Source: Hymenobacter profundi | GTDB taxonomy: Bacteria; Bacteroidota; Bacteroidia; Cytophagales; Hymenobacteraceae | Direction of reading: 5' to 3' | Length of the DNA stretch: 64,000 nt | NCBI RefSeq assembly: GCF_019334315.1 | Contig: NZ_JAHWGL010000015.1 | Coordinates: 1-64,000 of the forward strand | In this document: piece after piece, positions 8,231-17,259 of the stretch | Layout of the letters: each line of letters starts with the position of its first letter | Numbering within the stretch: position 1 is the first letter of the stretch | Notes under the pieces: generated by a model | Seen by the model: the letters and a program-made list of their open reading frames with translations, nothing else | Databases searched by the model: none | Told to the model about the DNA's origin: nothing | Translations under genes and position numbers: made by a program

Positions 8231-9649
8231 ATGGCAGGTAGCACCGTGGCGGCCCCTTCCGCTACCCACAACAAACCCCGACTCTCCTTCTGGCAAATCT
8301 GGAACATGAGCTTCGGCTTCCTGGGCATTCAGTGCGGCTTTGCGCTGCAAAACGCCAACATGAGCCGAATTTTCGAAACCATGGGCGCCAACCCCGACGA
8401 CCTGGCCTTTCTGTGGCTGGCGGCCCCCATCACGGGGTTGCTGGTGCAGCCGGTTATCGGTTACGTCTCCGACCGCACCTGGAGCCCGCGCTGGGGTAGG
8501 CGCCGGCCCTTCTTTCTGATTGGGGCCGTGCTGGCCTCGCTTTCTTTGCTGGTGATGCCCAACGTATCGGCGCTGTGGATGGCTGCGGGTATGCTGTGGA
8601 TTATGGATTCCAGCATGAACATTTCCATGGAGCCGTTCCGGGCCTTGGTAGGCGACTTGCTACCTTCGGAGCAGCGCACGGCCGGATTTGCGTTTCAAAC
8701 GTTTCTGATTGGTATTGGGGCCATTATCGGCTCGTCCCTACCCTGGGTGATGACGCATTGGTTCAACGTATCGAACGCGCCGGTGCCGGGCCACATTGCG
8801 CCGTCGTTGAAGTACGCCTTCTACATTGGCGGCGGCATCTTCCTGCTAGCTGTGCTCTGGACGGTGTTCAACACCAAAGAATATCCACCAGAAAACCTGG
8901 CCGAATTTGAGGAAGAGAAGCGGCGCACGGCGGGCTTTGCCAACGGCTTCCGCGAATCGTTCATGGGCATTTTCAACATGCCCCGCACCATGCAGCAATT
9001 GGCCCTGGTGCAGTTTTTTACGTGGTTCGGGCTCTACGCCATGTGGATTTACACCACACCGGCCGTCACTAGCCACATCTACCACACCACCGATACCAGC
9101 TCCAAGCTTTACAACGAAGGCGCCGACTGGGTAGGCATTTGCTTCTCGGTGTATAGCGGCGTTTCGGCCATTTTTGCCCTGTTACTACCTGTGGTGGCGC
9201 GGGCTACCAGCCGTCGCTTTACGCACATGATTTGCTTGCTGGCTGGCGGCGCTGGCCTGATTTCCATCTTCTTCATTCAGAACCCTACCCTGCTCATTCT
9301 GTCGATGGTAGGCGTGGGCATTGGCTGGGCCAGTATTCTGTCGATGCCCTACGCCATGCTGGCCGGGGCGCTGCCCGCCAACCGCATGGGGTACTACATG
9401 GGCGTGTTCAACTTCTTTATTGTGATTCCGCAGAGCATTGCGGGCCTAGTGTTGGGGCCGCTCACCAAGCACTTGTTTCACGGCGAAACGGTGTATACGC
9501 TGGCGCTGGGCGGCGCATCGCTGCTCATTGCCGGCTTGCTGTCGTTGCGCGTAGATGATGCTGATGACGTGCGCGCCGTAGGCGCGGAACCCGTAACCCT
9601 ACCCGCCACCGCCTATGAAGCCCCGGTAGAATTGGACCCACGCACGTAA
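8231..9649 (+). CDS. MFS sugar transporter, SLC45/maltose type
   Basis: Inner-membrane transporter of 472 residues with about 12 hydrophobic helices. The start is the ATG at 8231 (MAGSTVAAPSATHN); an earlier in-frame start at 8138 crosses the upstream operator and has no support. The motif DRTWSPRWGRRRPFFLIGAV between helices 2 and 3 is the signature of the SLC45/sucrose-maltose branch of the MFS. Such carriers are commonly next to amylases and move maltose or glucose with protons. Its position after two GH13 enzymes supports maltose or maltodextrin uptake; the exact substrate is inferred. It ends before an exceptionally long perfect hairpin at 9673. Confidence 0.88.
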   Translation: MAGSTVAAPSATHNKPRLSFWQIWNMSFGFLGIQCGFALQNANMSRIFETMGANPDDLAFLWLAAPITGLLVQPVIGYVSDRTWSPRWGRRRPFFLIGAVLASLSLLVMPNVSALWMAAGMLWIMDSSMNISMEPFRALVGDLLPSEQRTAGFAFQTFLIGIGAIIGSSLPWVMTHWFNVSNAPVPGHIAPSLKYAFYIGGGIFLLAVLWTVFNTKEYPPENLAEFEEEKRRTAGFANGFRESFMGIFNMPRTMQQLALVQFFTWFGLYAMWIYTTPAVTSHIYHTTDTSSKLYNEGADWVGICFSVYSGVSAIFALLLPVVARATSRRFTHMICLLAGGAGLISIFFIQNPTLLILSMVGVGIGWASILSMPYAMLAGALPANRMGYYMGVFNFFIVIPQSIAGLVLGPLTKHLFHGETVYTLALGGASLLIAGLLSLRVDDADDVRAVGAEPVTLPATAYEAPVELDPRT

Positions 9650-9672
9650 CTCGGTCGCCTCAAACAACTGTT

Positions 9673-9731
9673 GAGCACGGAAAAGGGCCCGGTCTTTCAA
9701 TAGCTGAAAGACCGGGCCCTTTTCCGTGCTC
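9673..9731 (+). terminator. Long perfect-stem terminator
   Basis: A 27-bp perfect inverted repeat, beginning GAGCACGGAAAAGGGCCCGG and returning to CCGGGCCCTTTTCCGTGCTC, with a five-base loop. It ends the MFS transcript. The stem is far longer than termination needs, similar to 12911-12964 and 35836-35888. Confidence 0.8.
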
Positions 9732-9822
9732 TTGCCCTTGCAGCCCTACGGGGTAGGATGTGTCTGTTTAGCTCGTATCTTCCGACACGTTTTTACAGCA
9801 ATTCATCTTTATTTTTTCCTAC

Positions 9823-12800
9823 ATGATTCGGAAACAGCTTTGGCTATTGGGCCTGGGTACTACGCTGGCTATGCAGCCCGCCGTGGCTCAGAAGAAAACG
9901 CCCGTCACGACTCCCAAACCGCCTACTGTGAAAGCGCCCGCCAAAGCTACTGCTGGCGGCGCCAAGCTGGTAGAGAAAGTGACCCGCAAAGGCAATGAGC
10001 TGGTAATTCCCTACGAGAAGTATGTGCTGCCCAACGGCCTCACGGTGGTAGTAGCCGAAGATCATTCTGACCCGCTGGTGCACGTAGACGTGACCTATCA
10101 CGTGGGCTCGGCGCGGGAGCAAATTGGCAAGTCGGGCTTTGCGCACTTCTTCGAGCACATGATGTTCCAGGGCTCCGACCACGTGGGCGACGAGCAGCAT
10201 TTCAAAACCGTAACGGCCGCCGGCGGTACCCTCAACGGCTCTACCAACCGCGACCGGACCAATTACTACGAAACCGTACCCAGCAATCAGCTCGAAACCG
10301 CGCTGTGGCTGGAAGCCGACCGCATGGGCTTCCTGCTGGATGCCGTGACGCAAAAGAAGTTTGAAGTACAGCGCGCTACCGTAAAAAATGAGCGTGGCCA
10401 GAACTATGACAACCGCCCCTACGGCCTGGCCCAGGAGCAGATTGCCAAAACGCTCTACCCCTATGGTCACCCCTATAGCTGGCTCACCATTGGCTACCTC
10501 GAAGACCTGGACCGCTCGGACGTAAACGACCTGAAGAACTTCTTTCTGCGCTGGTATGGCCCCAACAACGCTACCCTCACGGTAGGTGGCGACGTGAAAG
10601 CTGCCGAAGTAGTGAAGCTAGCTGAGAAGTATTTCGGCCCCATCAAGCGTGGCCCCGAGGTGAAGGAGCAGAGCTTGCCCGCTCCCGTGCTCAACCAGGA
10701 CCGCTACGTGAGCTACGAGGACAACGTGCGCTTCCCGATGCTGCAAATGGTGTTCCCCACCGTGCCCCACGGTCACCCCGATGAGGTAGCGCTGGATGCC
10801 ATGGCCGAGATTATCGGGGGTGGCAAAACGTCGCTGATATACAAGAACTTAGTGAAAGCACAGAAAGCCGTGCAGGCGCAAGCCTACCAGAGCAACTCGG
10901 AGCTGGCCGGCGAGTTTGTGATGCTAGCCATCAGCTACCCCGGCAAAGGGCTGGACAGCACGCAGGCAGTGTTCCGCAAAACCCTGACGGAGTTTGAGAA
11001 AACCGGTGTGACCGACGAGCAGGTGGCCCGTTTCAAGGCCAGCACCGAAGCCAACGTAGTGAACAGCCTGAGCAGCGTAGCCGGCAAGGTGAGCCAGCTG
11101 GCCGCCTACCAGACCTACGAGGGTAACCCCAACCAGCTGCCCGTGGAAATGCGCCGCCTGCGTGCTCTCACCAAAGCCGATGTGCAGCGCGTGTACGACA
11201 AGTATATCCGCGGCAAGCACGCTGTGATTCTGAGTGTGTTGCCGAAAGGCCAGATGGCCCTGGCCGCTGGCAAAGACAACTACACCGTGTCGCAGGCGGG
11301 CTACAAAGCGCCCAACTACGGGTACGAGGGCCTGAAATACGTGAAGGCCACCGACACCTTCGACCGCAACAAGCAGCCGGCCTCCGGTGCCAACCCCGTG
11401 GTGAAGGTGCCCACTATCTGGCAGGATCAGTTTGACAATGGCCTGCGTCTGATCGGCACCAAAAACACGGAAATCCCGACGGTGACCATGCTGATGACCA
11501 TCCGGGGCGGACACCGCCTGGAGCAGCAGAACCGCAACAAAGCCGGGGTAGCAGCCCTCACGGCCCAAATGTTGAATGAAGGCTCGGAGAAGTATACCAG
11601 CGAGGAATTTTCGGCTGCCCTCGACCGCCTGGGTAGCACCGTGAGCGTATATTCTGGCGACGACAATACTACTGTGTACGTGCAGTCGCTCACCAAAAAC
11701 TTGCCCGCTACTATGGCCCTGCTGGAGCAGCGCCTGCTGCACCCGCGCTTCGACCAGGCTGATTTTGACCGCTTGAAAAAGCAGACGCTGGAGGGCATTG
11801 CCAACCAGACCACCCAGCCCGTAGTCATTGCCAACAACGCTTATTCACGCCTACTCTACAGCCCCGGCGATATTATGTCGGTGCCGGTGAGCGGCACCAC
11901 GGCCACCGTCTCGGAGCTGACGCTGGACGACGTGAAGCAGTTTTATCAGCAGAACTACGCGCCCAACGTAAGCTACGTGACGGCCGTGGGTGATGTGGAC
12001 GAAGCCACCGTGGAAAAGTCATTGGCCTTCCTAAAAACCTGGCCGCGCAAAGGCGTAACCATTCCGCCCGGCGAAAGAACCCAACAGCCCGACAAAACCC
12101 GCATCTATTTCATCAATAAAGATGGCGCGGCGCAATCGGAAATTCGGGTGGGCTACCTCACCCCCCTCACCTACGACGCCACCGGCGACTACTACCGCGC
12201 CTACCTGGCCAACTACCTGCTGGGCGGCGCCTTCAACTCGCGCATCAACCTGAATCTGCGCGAGGACAAGGGCTACACCTACGGCGCCCGCTCGGGCTTC
12301 CAGGGCACGCGTTACATTGGCCCCTACACGGCCTCGGCCGGCGTGCGCGCCGATGCCACGGCGGCTTCGGTGAAGGAGTTCATGAAGGAAATCACCAATT
12401 ACCGCAACGGTATTACCGACGAGGAGCTGGCCTTCCTGCAATCCTCGGTAGGCCAGAGCGACGCCCTGCGCTATGAAACCGGCCAGCAGAAAGCCGGCTT
12501 CTTGTCGCGCCTGGTAGAGTACGATCTGGCGCCCGACTACGTGACCAAGCAGAGCGAAATCCTGAAGAACCTGACCAAGGAGGATGTGCTGGCCTCGGCC
12601 CAGAAATACCTACCCGCCGATAAGATGTACATCGTAGTGGTAGGTGACCGGACGAAGGCTTTCCCTGGTCTGGCTGAGCTGGGCTACGACGTGGTAGAGC
12701 TGGACGCCAACGGCCAGCGCGTGACTCCCACTGCTACCCCCGCCCCCACCGCCGAAGCTCCGGCCACTACCGCACCGGCCGTCGATACGGACATCACCGT

Positions 12801-12900
12801 GAAAGAAGGTCGGCGCAAAGCCAAAGCCAAGGACGAGAAAGGCCGCAAGGTCAAAGTGAAGCACAAAGCCGGCGACGAGAAAACAGACGCCGGGCAATAA
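9823..12900 (+). CDS. M16 family zinc metalloprotease, two-domain, periplasmic
   Basis: A fused double M16 peptidase of 1025 residues. A Sec signal (MIRKQLWLLGLGTTLAMQ) directs it to the periplasm. The inverted zinc motif H108-F-F-E111-H112 lies in the first M16 domain (about 60-480); the distal glutamate would be about 80 residues on. The second half (about 530-960) keeps the fold but has no HxxEH, as is usual for the partner subunit. The last roughly 60 residues are a Thr/Ala/Pro linker and a lysine-rich tail (RRKAKAKDEKGRKVK), which is unusual and could bind envelope polyanions. It is flanked by strong terminators on both sides, so it is likely monocistronic. Confidence 0.92.
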   Translation: MIRKQLWLLGLGTTLAMQPAVAQKKTPVTTPKPPTVKAPAKATAGGAKLVEKVTRKGNELVIPYEKYVLPNGLTVVVAEDHSDPLVHVDVTYHVGSAREQIGKSGFAHFFEHMMFQGSDHVGDEQHFKTVTAAGGTLNGSTNRDRTNYYETVPSNQLETALWLEADRMGFLLDAVTQKKFEVQRATVKNERGQNYDNRPYGLAQEQIAKTLYPYGHPYSWLTIGYLEDLDRSDVNDLKNFFLRWYGPNNATLTVGGDVKAAEVVKLAEKYFGPIKRGPEVKEQSLPAPVLNQDRYVSYEDNVRFPMLQMVFPTVPHGHPDEVALDAMAEIIGGGKTSLIYKNLVKAQKAVQAQAYQSNSELAGEFVMLAISYPGKGLDSTQAVFRKTLTEFEKTGVTDEQVARFKASTEANVVNSLSSVAGKVSQLAAYQTYEGNPNQLPVEMRRLRALTKADVQRVYDKYIRGKHAVILSVLPKGQMALAAGKDNYTVSQAGYKAPNYGYEGLKYVKATDTFDRNKQPASGANPVVKVPTIWQDQFDNGLRLIGTKNTEIPTVTMLMTIRGGHRLEQQNRNKAGVAALTAQMLNEGSEKYTSEEFSAALDRLGSTVSVYSGDDNTTVYVQSLTKNLPATMALLEQRLLHPRFDQADFDRLKKQTLEGIANQTTQPVVIANNAYSRLLYSPGDIMSVPVSGTTATVSELTLDDVKQFYQQNYAPNVSYVTAVGDVDEATVEKSLAFLKTWPRKGVTIPPGERTQQPDKTRIYFINKDGAAQSEIRVGYLTPLTYDATGDYYRAYLANYLLGGAFNSRINLNLREDKGYTYGARSGFQGTRYIGPYTASAGVRADATAASVKEFMKEITNYRNGITDEELAFLQSSVGQSDALRYETGQQKAGFLSRLVEYDLAPDYVTKQSEILKNLTKEDVLASAQKYLPADKMYIVVVGDRTKAFPGLAELGYDVVELDANGQRVTPTATPAPTAEAPATTAPAVDTDITVKEGRRKAKAKDEKGRKVKVKHKAGDEKTDAGQ

Positions 12901-12910
12901 ATTGCCTGTG

Positions 12911-12964
12911 GTTGCAAACGAAAGCGCCCGGTTTCCAAGGAAGCCGGGCGCTTTCGTTTGCAAC
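12911..12964 (+). terminator. Intrinsic terminator after M16 gene
   Basis: A perfect 21-bp stem starting GTTGCAAACGAAAGCGCCCG and returning CGGGCGCTTTCGTTTGCAAC, with a 12-base loop, 10 bases after the M16 stop codon. Confidence 0.85.
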
Positions 12965-13017
12965 TCGCTTGTCCCTTTCAGCGGCTGGATGACAACATAG
13001 CATCAACCAATATCTCG

Positions 13018-13025
13018 TAGCTTTG
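13018..13025 (+). promoter_or_regulatory. TAnnTTTG promoter box for GT2 gene
   Basis: TAGCTTTG matches the Bacteroidota -7 consensus TAnnTTTG, about 69 bases before the chosen start at 13094. No clear -33 TTG box is seen. Confidence 0.4.
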
Positions 13026-13093
13026 ACGCTAAAGCGGCGCTTGACTGCTCGTCTGCTATATCTGTTCTGCCTTTCTTTATTTTGCGCGGTGTT

Positions 13094-14086
13094 ATGAAGA
13101 TTTCTATTGTTATACCTGCCTACAACGAAGAGGAAAACCTGCCGGAGGTAGCGGCTCGCATCAAGGAAAACCTAACGGGCCGATACGAGCGGGAGTTGAT
13201 TTTTGTGGACGACGGCAGCCGCGACGATACCCAACAAGTTCTACGCGAGTTGCACAGCCAGGACCCTGAGATTCACTACGTAGCTCTTTCTCGCAATTTC
13301 GGGCACCAAAGTGCGTTGCGTGCCGGTCTGGACTATGCCACCGGTGACTGTATCATCTCCCTGGACGCTGATATGCAGCACCCCCCCCAGCTATTGCCCG
13401 AGCTAATTGGGCATTGGTTGGCCGGATATGATATTGTATATACTCAACGAGAAGATGACGAGAAGCTGTCGTGGTTTAAACGGAGCACGTCGAATGCTTT
13501 CTACGGCCTGATGAACTCGTTGTCGAGCGTGAGCTTCGAGCCGGGTACGGCCGACTACCGCCTCATTGACCGGCGCGTAGCCGACGTAGTGCGTAACAGC
13601 CCCGATGTGGAGCTTTTTCTGCGTGGCTTTATTCACTGGGTAGGATTTCGGCGGAAGAAGGTAGCGTACACGCCGGCGGCCCGCTTCCGGGGCAAAACAA
13701 AGTACACCCTACACAAGATGGTAAAGCTGGCCCTCAACGGGGTGACCTCCTTTAGCGTTCGGCCCTTGCACCTTGCTACTCTGGCCGGGGCAGTAGTATC
13801 AGCCTTGGCTTTCAGCTATGCCTTCTATGCCCTGTACATTTTGCTATTCACGGATGACGCTGTGCCGGGTTGGACCTCTACCCTCGTGAGCGTGTTATTT
13901 ATCGGTGGCATCCAACTTCTGGTGCTAGGCATCATGGGTGAATACTTAGGGCGCTTGTTTGTGCAGTCGAAGCAACGCCCGCCTTATCTCGTGAGCGAGA
14001 CGGATGGTGGTTTACCTGTACCTCCCCCTCGTGGCTCTGTAACGCCTGACACGACGCCCCGTTCTCCGCACTCTACCCCTATTTAG
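13094..14086 (+). CDS. GT2 polyprenyl-phosphate glycosyltransferase (GtrB/DPM-like)
   Basis: Transfers a sugar from a nucleotide donor to a polyprenyl phosphate lipid at the inner leaflet, by family precedent. The N-terminal GT-A domain has the ISIVIPAYNEEENLPE start and the metal-binding D91-A-D93 in DADMQHPP. Two C-terminal transmembrane helices (around 230-290) and GIMGEYLGRLFVQSKQRPPY are characteristic of the GtrB/dolichol-phosphate mannosyltransferase branch. The ATG at 13094 (MKISIVIP) is preferred over one four codons upstream. It lies at one edge of the GT-C/lipoprotein cassette; a second such enzyme lies at the other edge (19581), so each could feed a lipid-linked sugar to a GT-C partner. 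It ends at 14086; the next 230 bases are AT-rich and empty. Confidence 0.9.
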   Translation: MKISIVIPAYNEEENLPEVAARIKENLTGRYERELIFVDDGSRDDTQQVLRELHSQDPEIHYVALSRNFGHQSALRAGLDYATGDCIISLDADMQHPPQLLPELIGHWLAGYDIVYTQREDDEKLSWFKRSTSNAFYGLMNSLSSVSFEPGTADYRLIDRRVADVVRNSPDVELFLRGFIHWVGFRRKKVAYTPAARFRGKTKYTLHKMVKLALNGVTSFSVRPLHLATLAGAVVSALAFSYAFYALYILLFTDDAVPGWTSTLVSVLFIGGIQLLVLGIMGEYLGRLFVQSKQRPPYLVSETDGGLPVPPPRGSVTPDTTPRSPHSTPI

Positions 14087-14315
14087 TTTTGGAGCTCAGA
14101 AAGCAACGTATTCATTGAAACAACTATGTGTATATTGCAACTAGTTGAAATTAAAGCATTAACACCTTTTAAAGAGTGAATTTCACGACTTAAATGAGGT
14201 AAAAGCTTATTCAATCACAAGTATCTGTATTTGCTTGTATTATGACGCAATAAGACTTGCTTACTTCCTAAGCCCCCATATTTTTACTAGTAGACTCGTT
14301 GCTCAACGTACACCT

Positions 14316-14861
14316 CTACTCTACAGATTTGTCATTCCGCAATGTCACATCGTCCAAGAAAATGGCTTTGTCGCCGCCAGTGCGCCATAAGTAGATCGAA
14401 AGCCGATTAGTGTCATCTGCTTCTGCTGGTATCGTAAGTTCTCTCGATACATTTACCCAACGACCATATTCCCCCTTTACTTCCTGTTGCAGATTAATTC
14501 CTTCCCAAAGCATATTTCCCGGTTTTGCGCCCTGGTTGGAAATAGAAATCACTAGTGTAGCTTGTGCCTGTGCATCGGGCACAAAGACCCATGCATTGAC
14601 TTTCATTTTGCTAATGCGTGTATCGTGCAGATCACCTAGTGTGGAGCGGTAGGTAAGGCTATACTCATGTTGTGGATCAACCTTCGTTGAATACAGTCCA
14701 GAATGAGATTGTTCCCGACTCAGTAAATCACTTTGTGAGGCAGGAAGCCAGCCGTAAAGTGTTTCAAAGCTGGTAGTCATGAGTGTGCTCTCATCAACAA
14801 CTGCTTTATCACTGCATCCCACCAAAGCAAATAATACTGCGCAGAAGAAAAAACGTTTCAT
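14316..14861 (-). CDS. Small jelly-roll lipoprotein, cassette paralog 1
   Basis: A 181-residue lipoprotein with signal MKRFFFCAVLFALVGC (lipobox LVGC). The remainder is predicted all-beta. It shares with 14924-15514 and 17260-17811 the order SFETLYGW, HSGLYS, YSLTYR..LG.L, KVNAWVFVP, then SIYLWR.GGDKAIFLDDVTL, a carbohydrate-binding-module-like jelly roll. The function is unknown. It is last in a minus-strand cassette that alternates GT-C membrane glycosyltransferases with these lipoproteins, 62 bases after paralog 2. GC content is visibly lower than in the flanking regions. A role as outer envelope acceptor, chaperone or binding partner of the glycan is inference only. Confidence 0.75.
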   Translation of the reverse strand: MKRFFFCAVLFALVGCSDKAVVDESTLMTTSFETLYGWLPASQSDLLSREQSHSGLYSTKVDPQHEYSLTYRSTLGDLHDTRISKMKVNAWVFVPDAQAQATLVISISNQGAKPGNMLWEGINLQQEVKGEYGRWVNVSRELTIPAEADDTNRLSIYLWRTGGDKAIFLDDVTLRNDKSVE

Positions 14862-14923
14862 AAGGTGAAAATAGAAGCAGAGGGAGCTTGTTGATGTAAT
14901 TGTATTTGATACGTAGAGCTGGC

Positions 14924-15514
14924 TTACCAGAGTTCCGTCAGAGTAATGTCATCCATGTACACTGGCTGCTTCGCGTAGCCTAACCATAGATATACTACTA
15001 ACTCACTATCGGCGTGAATATCAGCGGGTAAGTCTATGCTGCGACTTACCTTCTTCCATTTTTGAAAATGAATTGGGCTACTATTCGCTAAGTACACGTT
15101 TTTGGTAAAGACAGGGTGTTCTCGGTCGTTTGGAGGAGTGATGGCTACTACAATCATGGCATCATCAGCAGACCTTGGCACCCATACCCAAGCGCTGATT
15201 GTGAGGCGTCGTGGTCGGTGTTTGACTAGCGTTCCTAACGGCACTCGATACGTAGGCGAATAGGGCTCTGCAATGTTAACCCGGACAGCATAGTGCCCAG
15301 TATGTGCTTTCTCCGTCACTATTGTAGCTGGTCGCTCACCGTGCCAACCTCCTAGCTCCTCGAAGCTATTGTGCATCAACTCACGCTCCTCCAATTTCTG
15401 GCGGCCATCTTTAGGCTGACAGCTTATCAGCAGCATTACTGCTGCGAGTAATCCTATTAGCCTGTTAGTAGTGTAGTAATTTATTTGGCCGGTCATTTTT
15501 CTAAGCGTCTGCAT
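14924..15514 (-). CDS. Small jelly-roll lipoprotein, cassette paralog 2
   Basis: A 196-residue lipoprotein; hydrophobic segment LIGLLAAVMLLISC ends in lipobox LISC. Two ATGs fit (15514 and 15496); I list the first. The domain follows the paralog pattern: NSFEELGGWHG, HTGHYAVRV, YSPTYRVPLGTL, ISAWVWVP, ending VYLWLGYAKQPVYMDDITL. Only 10 bases separate its start from the stop of the GT-C gene upstream, so the two are almost certainly co-translated. I do not recognise a named family beyond a CBM-like fold. It probably works outside the inner membrane with the GT-C partner. Confidence 0.78.
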   Translation of the reverse strand: MQTLRKMTGQINYYTTNRLIGLLAAVMLLISCQPKDGRQKLEERELMHNSFEELGGWHGERPATIVTEKAHTGHYAVRVNIAEPYSPTYRVPLGTLVKHRPRRLTISAWVWVPRSADDAMIVVAITPPNDREHPVFTKNVYLANSSPIHFQKWKKVSRSIDLPADIHADSELVVYLWLGYAKQPVYMDDITLTELW

Positions 15515-15524
15515 CTATATACTG

Positions 15525-17102
15525 CTACCACGAACGGCTCATATCGCGGCGACGCAGTACAACACCCGGCCGCCTAGCTACTATTGTAAATTCCTGCGCC
15601 AGACCAGCATGGATAGGCGCCAGCTGCGCGTAGGTTTCCGGGCGCATGATCAGGTATTCCAGACTATCGGCGCTCATCGGATTTAGAAAGTCAGCAGGCG
15701 ACAGCGCGCTCGGATCACTTGGCTTCCATGCAATGCCGCGGCGGTCGAAGTAAATCTGCGGGGTATTAACGGCTTCTTCTAGAATGAGTACTCGGGCAGT
15801 AGGTGATACTCCTGCTTGCTTCAATTCAGCTGCTCCACCCCGCATCCAGATATGTGAGTAGTAGAGAGAAAAGGGTGGGTAGTTATCACTCATGCGCCGA
15901 TTAAAGCGCTTATAGCCAGACACTACAAAAAAAATCCCCAGTATTCCCAACCCGATTGATGTAGCATAGCGCATTCGTCCTACGTAGCGCCCTATATTCA
16001 GTAAGGCGACTACTAGTAGTAATACTGTCGGTGGTCCGAAGGAGCAAATCATATGATAGTCGTGTCCCCCAAGGCCGCCACCCATCACTTGTACAAATAG
16101 GTAGGCAATACCAATGGATAGTAGCAACAGCAAAGTGAGAGGTAAGTAGCGCCGTAAAGTTGGTCGTATGAAGACAAACAGTAGTACGATACAAACCGCT
16201 AGTGTAAAATAGTGTACGCGAGTGAGATACTCCGTCAACCAGTCCCTACGTATTGACTGTACGATAGCATGCCAGGCATCCGGGTCAGCAACTGGGTTGG
16301 GGTTGGCAATAAATTGCCATGACTGATAGGTAGTATTTAAGTGTTGATTATGTAGAAAAAAGAAGCCGATAAGTCCTACGCCACTTACTGCCCATATAAC
16401 TAGTTCCAAGCGCTGCCGCTGCTGTAGTAGCTGCATATCTACAAAAGCCCATAGCATAGTGATGCCGACTACCGCCCCAAAATGCAGTGCCGTAGTTGTT
16501 TTAATTAAGCCCGCCAAAACAAGTAGGCTCAATGCTATGCGCAAGTCTGGAAAGCGTCGTTGCTCAAAAAAGCGCAGCCAGTAATAATAACCGATGAAGC
16601 TTAGGCTCAAACTAAACGGATCGGGCACGAAGTTGCCCGCATAAAATGCATATGTGGGCGAAGCGAATAGGAAAGCAGCCGGTAGTAGTCCAGCAACAAA
16701 ATGCCCGGTCCGATCATAAATTATGCGGAATAGGTAAAAGAAGCCGACCGTTACCATTAGCACATCCAGCGTGCGAAAGCAGGCACTGATGGCATCGCGA
16801 CCAAATATAACTCCGCCCAATGCCGCTAGATAGGCCGGTAGTGGAAACTCTACCCCTGTTACACCATCAATAGATGTTAGGCTGGAAGTACGTGGCGTTA
16901 AAAAATGAAAGCCGTAGTCGTAGAAATTGATGGCCAGCGCTAGCCTGTCTGACTGCGCCCATGTATGAATTCCGGTAGGCAGTTCATGCAGGTAAGGACC
17001 GTAGAAAAGGGCACTAGTTGCCAGCAATAAAACAGCGGCGGCTATATGATATGGATGCTTTAGCGCCGCTTTATTGGCAGCGGTAAAGGAAGTAAAGGCC
17101 AA
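15525..17102 (-). CDS. GT-C membrane glycosyltransferase (GT39/ArnT-like), copy 1
   Basis: A 525-residue polytopic protein with about 11-12 hydrophobic helices and a C-terminal soluble domain. After the first helix, HTWAQSDRLALAINFYDYG carries an acidic residue where GT-C enzymes keep their catalytic Asp. TGVEFPLPAYLAALGG and GGHDYHMI are shared with copy 2 at 17859, and both end in a domain with GGAAELKQAGV and LEYLIMR. Such enzymes use polyprenyl-phosphate sugars at the periplasmic face. The two GT2 enzymes bracketing the cassette could make that donor. A TAnnTTTG promoter box precedes it at 17132; paralog lipoprotein 2 follows after 10 bases. The acceptor is unknown. Confidence 0.8.
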   Translation of the reverse strand: MAFTSFTAANKAALKHPYHIAAAVLLLATSALFYGPYLHELPTGIHTWAQSDRLALAINFYDYGFHFLTPRTSSLTSIDGVTGVEFPLPAYLAALGGVIFGRDAISACFRTLDVLMVTVGFFYLFRIIYDRTGHFVAGLLPAAFLFASPTYAFYAGNFVPDPFSLSLSFIGYYYWLRFFEQRRFPDLRIALSLLVLAGLIKTTTALHFGAVVGITMLWAFVDMQLLQQRQRLELVIWAVSGVGLIGFFFLHNQHLNTTYQSWQFIANPNPVADPDAWHAIVQSIRRDWLTEYLTRVHYFTLAVCIVLLFVFIRPTLRRYLPLTLLLLLSIGIAYLFVQVMGGGLGGHDYHMICSFGPPTVLLLVVALLNIGRYVGRMRYATSIGLGILGIFFVVSGYKRFNRRMSDNYPPFSLYYSHIWMRGGAAELKQAGVSPTARVLILEEAVNTPQIYFDRRGIAWKPSDPSALSPADFLNPMSADSLEYLIMRPETYAQLAPIHAGLAQEFTIVARRPGVVLRRRDMSRSW

Positions 17103-17131
17103 AGCGGAAAGGTTATGTTAGAAGGTATCTG

Positions 17132-17139
17132 CAAAAATA
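17132..17139 (-). promoter_or_regulatory. TAnnTTTG promoter box for GT-C copy 1
   Basis: On the minus strand TATTTTTG matches the Bacteroidota -7 element, 30 bases before the start at 17102. It lies in the 157-base gap between the two GT-C/lipoprotein units, suggesting each can be transcribed separately. Confidence 0.45.
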
Positions 17140-17259
17140 ACGATGTAGAACTAGCGTTGAAGCTATATCCTGAAAGCAGGTTTAGAGCCTTATAAACTAA
17201 GCATCATCCCAAGCAGACGACAAAGAGCAGAGAAATATTCAGCATCAAGTAGTTTAGCA

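Noticed and set aside
14087-14315. Possible small gene or origin in the AT-rich gap
   Set aside because: No start-to-stop frame with credible composition, and no repeated DnaA-box-like words were seen.
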